From Vibrio sp. UBA2441 (GTDB lineage: Bacteria > Pseudomonadota > Gammaproteobacteria > Enterobacterales > Vibrionaceae): 64,000 nt of DNA. A program made the translations under genes and the position numbers. How positions within the stretch are numbered: position 1 is the stretch's first letter; each line of letters starts with the position of its first letter. Positions 26,258 to 34,610 of the stretch are shown here, one piece after another. The DNA lies in NCBI GenBank assembly GCA_002342685.1, contig DDQN01000031.1:67286-131285 (forward strand), read 5' to 3'. Under the pieces are notes generated by a model. That model searched no databases and was not told where the DNA came from. It worked only from the letters and a program-made list of their open reading frames with translations.

Positions 26258-27804
26258 TATTTCTTCCTAATACCATAGTCACGCAACTTATTTGCAATTG
26301 AAGTATGAGAAACACCAAGCCGCTTAGCCAGTTTTCGGCTTGAAGGGAATGACTGATAAAGCCTGTCTAAAATATTGGTTTCATACTCTTTCATAATATC
26401 GTCAAGTGTTCCATCAAGATTCACTCCAACATGGTTAACAATAGCAGAGTCAACTTTAGGTAACTGGAAATGCTCTATGGTAAGTTCATCCTCACTCAAA
26501 CGTGTCAATGCTCTTAACACCGTATTATCCAACTCCCGGATATTTCCGGGCCACTGGTAATTAGCTAATTCGTTATTTACCTGTTCCATCACTAATGGCT
26601 TAATAATGCCTAGCTCTTGGCAGTAACGCTTAATAAACAGTTCTACCAAAGGCAAAACATCGTTTGAGCGCTCTCTTAATGCTGGAATAGAAAGAGTTAA
26701 TACATTAAGACGATAATAAAGATCTTCTCTAAATTCCTGTTTTTCAGTTAATTCCGCCAAATTTTGCTTGGTAGCCGCGATAACTTTCACGTCCACATGA
26801 ATTTCATGTTCTTCTCCGACCCGACGAAAAGTACCATCCTGCAAAAAACGTAATAGCTTGATTTGTAGATGCGGGCTCATTTCCCCTATTTCATCGAGAA
26901 ACACAGTGCCACCATCGGCCTGCTCAAATATACCCTTATGTCCCGCACCCTGATTAAAAGCACCCGGTGCATGGCCAAACAACTCAGTTTCAGCAACATC
27001 GTCTGGCATTGATGCACAGCTTAAAACTAAAAATGGATTTGATGCCCTTTCTGAACGATTATGACAAGCCCTCGCCAGCATCTCTTTACCTGTACCTGTT
27101 TCGCCTTCAATTAGCAGAGGTTGATCTAACATAGCCAGTTTTTTGGCCTGACTAATAAGGGCTTTATGTCGGTTAGAAATACCAACAAAGTGTTCGAAAC
27201 CTGTTGAGTTACTCTCTGGCAAGAAAACAATTTTTGATTGTCCTTGAACAGTAGATTTTAAAGTCACTACTGCACTGGCAAGAACCGATGCATCTGCAGC
27301 TTCGCCTTCAATATGAACAGGAACGACTTCGAGAACGTAATCTAATCCATTGATAACAACATTTTCTTTTATCCGGTTTTTGTCGCCTTCCAGCCAGTTA
27401 GTAAAACTGAATCCTGAAATGTATGAACTGATTGGATTTCCTGTCAACGTTTCCTGAGTCTGCGATAATAATTCGCTCGCAGCGTGGTTCGCCATATCAA
27501 TGCTGCCTTTAAGACTGACTGATAAAACAGGATCAGGTAAGTTATTCAATAATGAAACGAGCTCTGTATTATGTCTTTCACTGGGCATAAACTGAATTTT
27601 TCGGACATCAGTTACGCCTGGGATTCGCCTAATTTGAGCCATTAACTCACTAAATACATCAAAGTCTATCTCTGGGCAGTTAAGATAGATAATTCCTATG
27701 ACGTCGATTTCAATGCCACGCAGATCGATATTTTTAGAAGCCAATATATCGAGTAATTCTCGCGTTAGTCCAAGTCTGTCTTCACACAAAACTTCAAGGC
27801 GCAC
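26257..27804 (-). CDS. tyrR: Transcriptional regulator TyrR
   Basis: A regulator of aromatic amino-acid synthesis and transport, 515 residues from the GTG at 27804, which matches the start of known TyrR proteins (RLEVLCEDRLGLTREL); an upstream in-frame start at 27840 would add 12 residues and is less likely. Domains: ACT (1-75), PAS (about 80-185), AAA+ with Walker A GETGTGKE (234-241), and a C-terminal Fis-like helix-turn-helix (SSRKLAKRLGVSHTSIANKL). The GAFTGA loop needed for sigma-54 contact is replaced by PGAFNQGAGHKG, in line with TyrR acting at sigma-70 promoters. A TyrR box lies upstream. It is the first gene of a four-gene operon. Confidence 0.95.
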   Translation of the reverse strand: MRLEVLCEDRLGLTRELLDILASKNIDLRGIEIDVIGIIYLNCPEIDFDVFSELMAQIRRIPGVTDVRKIQFMPSERHNTELVSLLNNLPDPVLSVSLKGSIDMANHAASELLSQTQETLTGNPISSYISGFSFTNWLEGDKNRIKENVVINGLDYVLEVVPVHIEGEAADASVLASAVVTLKSTVQGQSKIVFLPESNSTGFEHFVGISNRHKALISQAKKLAMLDQPLLIEGETGTGKEMLARACHNRSERASNPFLVLSCASMPDDVAETELFGHAPGAFNQGAGHKGIFEQADGGTVFLDEIGEMSPHLQIKLLRFLQDGTFRRVGEEHEIHVDVKVIAATKQNLAELTEKQEFREDLYYRLNVLTLSIPALRERSNDVLPLVELFIKRYCQELGIIKPLVMEQVNNELANYQWPGNIRELDNTVLRALTRLSEDELTIEHFQLPKVDSAIVNHVGVNLDGTLDDIMKEYETNILDRLYQSFPSSRKLAKRLGVSHTSIANKLRDYGIRKK

Positions 27805-27936
27805 AATTCGTTCCAATAGAGTGTCAGGAAAAGTTGACACCAGTTTGAATTAACCAATTACTCCCGTCAAGTAAGACAATAAAAACCGTTCAATATCATA
27901 GCTAAGTCAACACTAAACGGTCACTTTCCATCCGTT

Positions 27937-27954
27937 TGTAACCGTATTTTTACA
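27937..27954. promoter_or_regulatory. TyrR box upstream of tyrR
   Basis: TGTAAC-CGTATT-TTTACA matches the TyrR consensus TGTAAA-N6-TTTACA at 11 of 12 defined positions. It is 133-150 bases upstream of the tyrR start and overlaps the end of ycjF. A candidate promoter for tyrR (TGACCG, 17 bases, TATGAT on the minus strand) lies just downstream. Autoregulation of tyrR is known in E. coli. Confidence 0.6.
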
Positions 27955-28969
27955 ACCTATTTTTCAATTCAATAAGAAGTACTTTCCTTATTTCACCCAG
28001 TTTTACACGATTTCTGTTATTCCACGGTATCGGTCTAAGCAAGGACATTGCTTTAATACCTAATCTAGCGGTTAATATACCTATGCCAAACCCTTGCGCT
28101 ACCCGAGTAGATACTTTTCCGGCGAGATCCATCGATAGGAGATCCATTCCTACGTCCGTAGCAAGTTCAGTTGCGCCTGCTGCTGCCATATTTATTAGAA
28201 CCAGTTTAAAAAGCTTTAACCTCGACCAATAACCAAGTTCCACACCATAAATCTCTGCCAACTTATCAATAAGCTTGAAGCTTCTCCACGCCACTAGCAA
28301 AATATCAGCAACAGCTAGCGGGCTAATCGCTACCAAGGCAGCAGACTCTGTAGCCAACCTAGCAACCAACGCTTTCGCTTGTTTATCCTGCTTATTAATA
28401 ACCATGCCATCGTACATTTCGAGAATATCAGCATCACTATGCGTATCCTTGACTGCGTTACGCCAACGATCCAAATGAGGATTTTCCGCGATGAACCCAC
28501 TTTGGATAGCCAAACCTTCACAAAATACTTTGCCTTTCCCTACACTTTCGCTACCTAGTAATGCTTCACTTTGTTCTTGCAGTGTAAAATGTGCCCGTAA
28601 TTTTTTTAGTTTCCACAATTCTTTTGCAATGGCAGAAATACCTAACCCCGCAATTGAGGCAATAAACCCTGCCCATCCTACCGACAACCAATCGGCAGAC
28701 TGAAACGCCGTAACCACTGAATCAACAGCTTGCCAGCCAACCAAACCTGAAAAACTGACTAACAACCCAGAAACTATCCAACCCTTTTGTTTATTAGGTC
28801 GAATTACTGTTTCCAGTTGTTCTTCATCGGTTCCCTCTTCTTCCGCTTCAATTTGGACCGGAACAAAGGTTTCTTTGGTTTCGAATTGTTGCTGTAAGGT
28901 GAGTTCTTCCTTTGGCAGTTCTGCTTGAAGGGGCTGTTCAAAAACCTGCTTTGATTTTATTTCGCTCAT
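27950..28969 (-). CDS. ycjF: YcjF family membrane protein (TIGR01620/DUF697)
   Basis: An inner-membrane protein of 339 residues. An acidic N-terminal region (1-70) precedes two membrane helices (about 73-93 and 96-118), then a cytoplasmic region and a third hydrophobic segment with ISPLAVADILLVAWRSFKLID and NMAAAGATELATDVGMDLLS, the hallmark of this family. It overlaps ycjX by 4 bases (ATGA), as in many gammaproteobacteria, where the pair lies between psp genes and tyrR. The role is linked to envelope stress by context; the exact function is unknown. Confidence 0.9.
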   Translation of the reverse strand: MSEIKSKQVFEQPLQAELPKEELTLQQQFETKETFVPVQIEAEEEGTDEEQLETVIRPNKQKGWIVSGLLVSFSGLVGWQAVDSVVTAFQSADWLSVGWAGFIASIAGLGISAIAKELWKLKKLRAHFTLQEQSEALLGSESVGKGKVFCEGLAIQSGFIAENPHLDRWRNAVKDTHSDADILEMYDGMVINKQDKQAKALVARLATESAALVAISPLAVADILLVAWRSFKLIDKLAEIYGVELGYWSRLKLFKLVLINMAAAGATELATDVGMDLLSMDLAGKVSTRVAQGFGIGILTARLGIKAMSLLRPIPWNNRNRVKLGEIRKVLLIELKNRL

Positions 28970-30354
28970 TTCAATTTGTCTCCAATCAAATACTGCAAAG
29001 CTCTATCTAATCTAACATGTGGAAGCGGTTGGTCTGGCTCCAGTTCTGTTGGACGAAAACTATTGAAGTCGAAGCCCCCTTCTTGCCAAAAATTTTCTTT
29101 TGGTAATTTTCGAGGCACTTCACCCGGAAAAAGAGTCAATGCATGACCTTCATTCGTCATCCCCTGGATCGCTGGGATATTGTTGTCACCCTTAGATACA
29201 AAGCCCGTGGTTGTCGCCTGAACAGAGGCAATGCTTATACATTCCATCTCAATATTTTCGAATGCCGCGTGCTGCCAAGAAGGATGTACCATCTGCTGCA
29301 GAAGTGAAATTAAATTCGGATGTTGTTCTGGTGTGATGTGATCTGCCTTAGTCGCAGCAAATAGAATTTTATCAATTCTCGGTGAGAACAAACGCTTTAA
29401 CATGGAAGAACGCCCATATCTAAAGCTCTTCATTATCTGTTCCAGCGCGTCTTTCATATCATGAAATGAATCATATCCGGCGTTTAGTGGCTGCAAGCAG
29501 TCAACCAATACAATCTGTCTGTCGAATGTTGAAAAGTAGTCTTTATAAAACCGCTTGACTACTTTTTGCTGATACTCTTTATAGCGAGACTTAAGCATAT
29601 AATAATTTGTATGCTTGTCTGCTTTGCTTAATTCCTCTTCTTTATCCAATAGCTGATATGGGAAAAACTGCAATACTGGCGCGCCCTCTAAATCCCCCGG
29701 TAAGACAAACCGTCCGGGTTGTACCCAGTGAAGTCCACTATTTTTGCACTCATATAAATATTTCGTATAGCATTTTGAAATATCCTCGAGCTGTTTTTCG
29801 TTGGCTTCAGCCAAAGGATCAAATGATTTGATATTACTCAACCACTCTGCTGCCAACGCTTTTCTTGGTCCTTTAAAGCTATCAAACTGAGTTTGACTCC
29901 ACTGCTCATAATCTAAGCTCAACAGTGGTAAATCCAGAAGCCATTCACCTGGATAGTCAATAATATCTAAATAAAGTGTTGTGGTATTTGAAAGCAGCCT
30001 CTTTGCTCCCTTCTTTGGCTTGTACTTAATTGCTAACCGAATTTCACTTACGTCTTTTGTCGGTGTTGGCCAAGCTGGTGGCACCGAATATAACGAATCT
30101 ATAGCTTCGTCATAAGAAAATCTTGGCACGAGTAAATTCTGCTGTGGAACCCTTTTTGCCCCAATTAACGTTTTATCACGTGATACATGAAAAAGGGGCA
30201 AGTTATCTGCTGTTGATGAGTGCAGCATTTGATTTACTAATGAAGTGATAAATGCCGTTTTACCAGCTCTGGACAGTCCTGTAACGGCTAACCGACATTG
30301 ACTGTCCATTCCTCGGTGGATAAGATCATTGACTTCTTGGCGGATCTTTTTCAT
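28966..30354 (-). CDS. ycjX: YcjX family P-loop protein (DUF463)
   Basis: A predicted nucleotide-binding protein of 462 residues. The P-loop is LAVTGLSRAGKTAFITSL (about 22-39, GLSRAGKT), with further family blocks DIIDYPGEWLLDLPLL (about 129-144) and KILFAATKADHIT, the latter like the NKxD guanine motif of GTPases (here TKAD). It is cytoplasmic and pairs with YcjF, whose start overlaps its stop. Psp genes are not in this window, unlike in E. coli, where ycjX-ycjF follows pspE. Function unknown. Confidence 0.92.
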   Translation of the reverse strand: MKKIRQEVNDLIHRGMDSQCRLAVTGLSRAGKTAFITSLVNQMLHSSTADNLPLFHVSRDKTLIGAKRVPQQNLLVPRFSYDEAIDSLYSVPPAWPTPTKDVSEIRLAIKYKPKKGAKRLLSNTTTLYLDIIDYPGEWLLDLPLLSLDYEQWSQTQFDSFKGPRKALAAEWLSNIKSFDPLAEANEKQLEDISKCYTKYLYECKNSGLHWVQPGRFVLPGDLEGAPVLQFFPYQLLDKEEELSKADKHTNYYMLKSRYKEYQQKVVKRFYKDYFSTFDRQIVLVDCLQPLNAGYDSFHDMKDALEQIMKSFRYGRSSMLKRLFSPRIDKILFAATKADHITPEQHPNLISLLQQMVHPSWQHAAFENIEMECISIASVQATTTGFVSKGDNNIPAIQGMTNEGHALTLFPGEVPRKLPKENFWQEGGFDFNSFRPTELEPDQPLPHVRLDRALQYLIGDKLK

Positions 30355-30471
30355 TCAAAATTCCTCTGTTTCATCAACAGAGTAAGACAAAAAGAGAATG
30401 ATTTCTATCAAGATTTTAGTCTGAATAGATAAAGCTACATTCGTCTGACTTAATTAATGTTCTAGACTCAT

Positions 30472-30831
30472 TCAGAATGCAGTTTTCCATTGAACAGTAT
30501 CGATAAACCAGCGTTCTTCATAGATTTTTCCGTCTTCGAATTTAAACAACACTGACAGTTGAGAACCATCAATCTTGTCGGATTTCCATTCAACAATCGA
30601 AATAACCTCATTGTCCCCTTCGATCTGCCGTAGTCCCGTAATTTCAAAACCTGGAGGCAAGATATCCCCGAGGTTATTTAATGCGGAACGGAACGCTTGA
30701 CGCCCTTGTAGAATATCGGATTGCCCTGGCATGATAAAGCTCATCTTATCGGCGTAATCAGAGACTAATGTATCATAATCTCCAGCGCCTACCGCTTCCC
30801 AACCTAATTGCACTATTTTTGCTAATTCCAT
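30472..30831 (-). CDS. SnoaL-like protein (NTF2 fold)
   Basis: A cytoplasmic protein of 119 residues with the pattern of a single SnoaL/NTF2-like domain: an N-terminal helix pair (WEAVGAGDYDTLVSDYADKM), FIMPGQSDILQGRQAFRSAL, then the curved sheet ending VLFKFEDGKIYEERWFIDT. Such proteins bind small hydrophobic molecules or act as isomerases; no specific reaction can be assigned. It is monocistronic. Confidence 0.75.
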   Translation of the reverse strand: MELAKIVQLGWEAVGAGDYDTLVSDYADKMSFIMPGQSDILQGRQAFRSALNNLGDILPPGFEITGLRQIEGDNEVISIVEWKSDKIDGSQLSVLFKFEDGKIYEERWFIDTVQWKTAF

Positions 30832-31038
30832 GATTGTTAACCCCTTTACTAGATATACATCCGCTTTTCAGCGTAATAGCAAGCTTATCCACTTGTTATT
30901 TTGGATATGTATAAACTTATTATAGAAGCTATCTTGTAAAGGTGACTCAAGGTGAGAACTAACGACCCGCTACAATTAAGAATAGTAGCGTAAAATCATC
31001 GATATCATATTGTTTTATGAGTATTTAACTTACTTACA

Positions 31039-31524
31039 TCAACCCAGTGAAAGAACATGATTCTCATGCTCCTCGCCGTCAAGGTCAAAATTCAATTCGC
31101 CAATGATTTCAAAACCTTCCTTTCGATAAAATTTTATTGCTTTTTCATTTTCTATCCAGGTAGACAGCCAAAGAGGCGTTCCATACTGGCACTTAACTTT
31201 TTCAAGCAGTTTTTTTCCAATACCTTGTCCGTGAAAATGTTCAGATACGTATAAAGTGGTGACTTCATAACCAGATAAACTTTCGCCAAAATCAGACGAT
31301 AAATCAACCGAGATAAAACCAACAAGGTGTTCATCTTTAATATAAACCCATATTGGGCAATCTGGTTTATTCAATAAATCCTGATAATAGTTTTCTGTAT
31401 ACGTAGACAGTACATAGTTAGAAATTTTCGTTCTGATACCCTGATTAGCATAGGTATGTAACCATACCTGAAGAGATAAAACTGCCAAGTTCACACAGTC
31501 GTCCTGTGTTGCTTTCCTTATCAC
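31039..31524 (-). CDS. GNAT acetyltransferase
   Basis: An N-acetyltransferase of 161 residues. The acetyl-CoA binding motif is EHFHGQGIGKKLLEKVK (about 94-110, Q/RxxGxG/A form QGIGKK), preceded by the strand GYEVTTLYVSE and followed by WIENEKAIKFYRKEGFEIIG. The substrate is unknown. It lies 44 bases after the MmcQ/YjbR gene on the same strand and may be co-transcribed with it. Confidence 0.85.
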   Translation of the reverse strand: MIRKATQDDCVNLAVLSLQVWLHTYANQGIRTKISNYVLSTYTENYYQDLLNKPDCPIWVYIKDEHLVGFISVDLSSDFGESLSGYEVTTLYVSEHFHGQGIGKKLLEKVKCQYGTPLWLSTWIENEKAIKFYRKEGFEIIGELNFDLDGEEHENHVLSLG

Positions 31525-31568
31525 TTTCTCAATATCCTTATTATTAACAATGTGGCTGAAGTCGTTAG

Positions 31569-31964
31569 TTAGATCCCGCTTTCTTGATTCAAACCAAGCT
31601 CTTTTTGCTTTTTTTTGCTGAGCCCTAACGAGACAATTCTATGAGACTCTTTAAGGTAATACATCAACTCTTCATCAGTGTTTGGCGATGTTTCGAATTG
31701 TTGTATCCACTTCATACCACGGGAAGCGAAATAAGGCGCTGGTTTATAACCCGGTTGGTCGCTTAAAAAATCAAAGTTTAGATTGGATGTTTTAAAAATA
31801 TACGCAGGAACGCCATTTTTCCCCAAACCACCAATAGCGAAAACTTTTCCTCCCACTTTCCATACATGAGAATTGTTCCATTGAACGACATAAGTAGTTA
31901 CCGGTAATGATTTGCAGAATTTATTATATTCTTCGTAAGTCACGTTACTGTCCTTTTTAGCCAA
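31569..31964 (-). CDS. MmcQ/YjbR family protein
   Basis: A soluble protein of 131 residues with the pattern of the MmcQ/YjbR family (DUF419): YNKFCKSLPVTTYVVQWNNS, VWKVGGKVFAIGG, a lysine-rich stretch, then GMKWIQQFE and ESHRIVSLGLSKKKQKEL. The fold is related to double-wing DNA-binding domains; a role is not established. Possibly co-transcribed with the GNAT gene 44 bases downstream. Confidence 0.75.
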   Translation of the reverse strand: MAKKDSNVTYEEYNKFCKSLPVTTYVVQWNNSHVWKVGGKVFAIGGLGKNGVPAYIFKTSNLNFDFLSDQPGYKPAPYFASRGMKWIQQFETSPNTDEELMYYLKESHRIVSLGLSKKKQKELGLNQESGI

Positions 31965-32140
31965 CCAAGTTTGAAATTGTTGCTCAATACAAATAAGTTT
32001 AGTTACCTAAGCAGAATAGCTGGTTATGCTTTTTGTGGAAACGGTAAGGAATACTACAATTAGGTCTTGACCTGTCTATAGGTCCAAGATTCAAAATCGA
32101 ACATTAAATGGTGAATTTAGGATTCGAAATCGTTCGCTAA

Positions 32141-32164
32141 TAAAGCCTCAGGGATGAGGCTAAA
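32141..32164 (-). terminator. Weak terminator after the VOC gene
   Basis: AGCCTCA/TGAGGCT with loop GGGA and a short T-rich tail on the minus strand, about 40 bases after the stop at 32201. Confidence 0.5.
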
Positions 32165-32200
32165 ACATCTACAAATATCAGCTTTTTCATTGAGCAATCA

Positions 32201-32560
32201 TCACGTATGTGTTTCTGACCAAACTGCAAATTCATTACCGCTGGGTTCCAAAAAGTGAAAGCGCCAACCACCCGGAAAATCAAAAATGTCTCGATTAATG
32301 GTCCCACCATTCGATTTCACTTTACTTAAAGTAGATTCAATATTAGAACTATAAAAAACTAACAGAGCTGCGCCATTTTCAGATTGACTGGCCGTCTCTG
32401 CTTTGAAGAAACCACCATCCAACCCCTGATTTGAAAAGGCGGTATAGTCAGGGCCATAATCTACAAACTTCCAGCCAAATGTAGAACTAAAGAACGCTTT
32501 TGTCGCTTGCAGATCTTTCGCCGCAAACTCTACGTAATTAAGTTTTTCGTGTTCGTTCAT
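32201..32560 (-). CDS. VOC-superfamily protein (glyoxalase-like)
   Basis: A single-domain protein of 119 residues with the beta-alpha-beta-beta-beta repeat of the vicinal oxygen chelate fold: NYVEFAAKDLQATKAFFSSTFGWKF, then GGFFKAE, and LEPSGNEFAVW at the end, where Glu is a usual metal ligand. Small VOC proteins include glyoxalases, dioxygenases and antibiotic-binding proteins; no specific reaction is supported. The start has GGAG-like sequence upstream (AAAGGAGCAGAT). It is monocistronic. Confidence 0.82.
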   Translation of the reverse strand: MNEHEKLNYVEFAAKDLQATKAFFSSTFGWKFVDYGPDYTAFSNQGLDGGFFKAETASQSENGAALLVFYSSNIESTLSKVKSNGGTINRDIFDFPGGWRFHFLEPSGNEFAVWSETHT

Positions 32561-32677
32561 ATCTGCTCCTTTGATATTTTAGCCATAGGAATATCTAAAT
32601 TCACTTCAAACTACATACTGACACTGGTGTGTGATAGTAATCTCAACATCCTGCTTTGTTATCATTTACACCGACAA

Positions 32678-32863
32678 CTAATCGTCTTCTATCAACTTAT
32701 AGATGACAAATAAAGCGAGTTCTAAGAGCAAAGTAACTGCGACCGAAATGATCACCCACTGTTGGTTAAAGACACCAATGCCATGAAGAACCACATCTTT
32801 AATTAGAAAAAAGCCAACCACAATGACGATAAATAATTGCAGTAACTGAACGAAGCGAGTCAT
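32678..32863 (-). CDS. Small two-helix membrane protein, 61 residues
   Basis: A short ORF with a good ribosome binding site (AAGGAGA, 5 to 7 bases before the ATG). Two hydrophobic segments are seen (about 5-25 and 36-56) with a short polar link and an acidic C-terminus (LIEDD). It resembles PsiE-like small membrane proteins in general pattern, but I cannot assign a family. It lies downstream of the fumarase gene, separated from it by a terminator. Confidence 0.55.
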   Translation of the reverse strand: MTRFVQLLQLFIVIVVGFFLIKDVVLHGIGVFNQQWVIISVAVTLLLELALFVIYKLIEDD

Positions 32864-32924
32864 ATTTTCTCCTTACATCTCATTTCAAATGAACAATATT
32901 GATAGCATACCATTGATTAATCAA

Positions 32925-32952
32925 GAAAAAGCGCAGGAAAACCTGCGCTTTA
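32925..32952 (-). terminator. Terminator of the fumarase gene
   Basis: AAGCGCAGG/CCTGCGCTT with a T-run on the minus strand, about 20 bases after the stop codon at 32971. Confidence 0.85.
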
Positions 32953-32970
32953 CTTCTTTACTAAAAAATA

Positions 32971-34482
32971 TTATTCAGCTTCAGCTATTTTTACTTTCCA
33001 CGTATCCGGGCCAATCTGGTGGGCATTTGCACCGGTAGAGTCTACCGCGACAGTAACGGGCATATCTTCGACTTCAAACTCATAAATAGCTTCCATACCC
33101 AGCTCTTCAAACGCAACCACGCGTGCTTTCTTAATCGCCTTAGCAACCAAATACGCCGCGCCACCGACCGCCATAAGATATACGGCTTTATGCTCTTTGA
33201 TGGATTGAATAGTCTCAGGACCACGTTCTGCTTTGCCTATCATTCCGGTTAACCCAGTCTGTGAAAGCATCATATCGGTAAACTTGTCCATTCGTGTTGA
33301 CGTTGTAGGGCCTGCAGGGCCAACTACTTCGTCGCCCACTGCATCAACTGGGCCAACGTAATAAATAAATTTCCCCGTAAAATCTACGCCGTCAGGCAGC
33401 CCTTCACCACTTTCAAGTAGCCCTTGAATACGTTTATGTGCAGCATCACGTCCGGTCAATATTTTCCCTGAAAGCAGAACCGTTTCGCCTGTTTTCCATT
33501 CTTGAACATCTTCTTTGGTTATTTCATCAAGATTGACTCGACGTGTATCTTCACCCGCCTCCCATGTAACTTCCGGCCAGTCTTCTAATTTTGGTGGTAC
33601 CAGTTCAGCTGGTCCAGTGCCATCTAATGTGAAGTGTACGTGCCTGGTTGCGGCGCAGTTAGGGATCATGCAAACTGGTTTGGATGCTGCATGCGTTGGT
33701 GCCGTTTTAATTTTCACATCCACGACAGTCGTTAATCCGCCAAGTCCCTGAGCTCCGATGCCAAGTTTATTTACACGATTAAAGATGTCCAGACGAAGCT
33801 CTTCTTCCGCGTTTTCCGGGCCTCTGTCTATTAACTCTTGAATATCTATATGTTCCATCAAGGATTCTTTCGCTAATACAGCTGCTTTTTCCGCTGTACC
33901 GCCAATACCTATTCCGAGCATTCCAGGAGGACACCATCCCGCCCCCATAGTTGGTAATGTTTTTTCTACCCATGCTGCAATGTCGTCAGAAGGGTTCAAC
34001 ATCACCATCTTGGTTTTGTTCTCTGAACCGCCGCCTTTTGCTGCAATCTGAATCTCTACTTTATCGCCGGGGACCATATCAATATGCACTACAGCGGGGG
34101 TATTGTCTTTAGTATTAATTCGTTTGCCCGCAGGATCGGATAATACAGAAGCCCTCAATGGATTATCAGGGTTGGTGTAAGCCTGACGTACCCCTTCATC
34201 TATCATTTGTTGAACCGTTATGTCACTTTCCCACTGGACCTGCATGCCAATTTTAACAAAACAAGTAACAATACCCGTGTCCTGACAAATTGGCCGATGT
34301 CCCTCTGCAGACATTCGAGAGTTAATTAAAATTTGGGCAATAGCGTCTTTTGCTGCCTTGCTTTGCTCCTTCTCATACGCATCATTCAGCGCATTTACAA
34401 AATCTAGCGGATGATAGAACGAGATGTACTGAAGTGCATCAGCAACACTACTGATGAGGTCCTGTTTATGAATGACGGTCAT
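32971..34482 (-). CDS. Fumarate hydratase, class I (iron-sulfur)
   Basis: A cytoplasmic enzyme of 503 residues that interconverts fumarate and malate in the TCA cycle. It is of the FumA/FumB type with both the alpha region (GHRPICQDTGIVTCFVKIG, about 58-76; KGGGSENKTKM; CPPGMLGIGIGGTAE) and the beta region (VLLSGKILTGRDAAHKR, YYVGPVDAVGDEVVGPAGP) in one chain. The three cluster cysteines are probably in PICQDTG, KPVCMIPNC and CPPGMLG. Class I enzymes are oxygen-sensitive and favoured at low oxygen. It has its own terminator. It is divergent from pabB. Confidence 0.95.
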   Translation of the reverse strand: MTVIHKQDLISSVADALQYISFYHPLDFVNALNDAYEKEQSKAAKDAIAQILINSRMSAEGHRPICQDTGIVTCFVKIGMQVQWESDITVQQMIDEGVRQAYTNPDNPLRASVLSDPAGKRINTKDNTPAVVHIDMVPGDKVEIQIAAKGGGSENKTKMVMLNPSDDIAAWVEKTLPTMGAGWCPPGMLGIGIGGTAEKAAVLAKESLMEHIDIQELIDRGPENAEEELRLDIFNRVNKLGIGAQGLGGLTTVVDVKIKTAPTHAASKPVCMIPNCAATRHVHFTLDGTGPAELVPPKLEDWPEVTWEAGEDTRRVNLDEITKEDVQEWKTGETVLLSGKILTGRDAAHKRIQGLLESGEGLPDGVDFTGKFIYYVGPVDAVGDEVVGPAGPTTSTRMDKFTDMMLSQTGLTGMIGKAERGPETIQSIKEHKAVYLMAVGGAAYLVAKAIKKARVVAFEELGMEAIYEFEVEDMPVTVAVDSTGANAHQIGPDTWKVKIAEAE

Positions 34483-34610
34483 TGCTTGCCTCTTTAATTG
34501 TTATGGTTTCAATGAGATGTACGGGGACACACAATTGAACTTTTAGATTTTTGCAGTTGAATTTATGATACTCTGGCTTGCAAAGACACGCTATGTGGTG
34601 ATTAAAGCCT

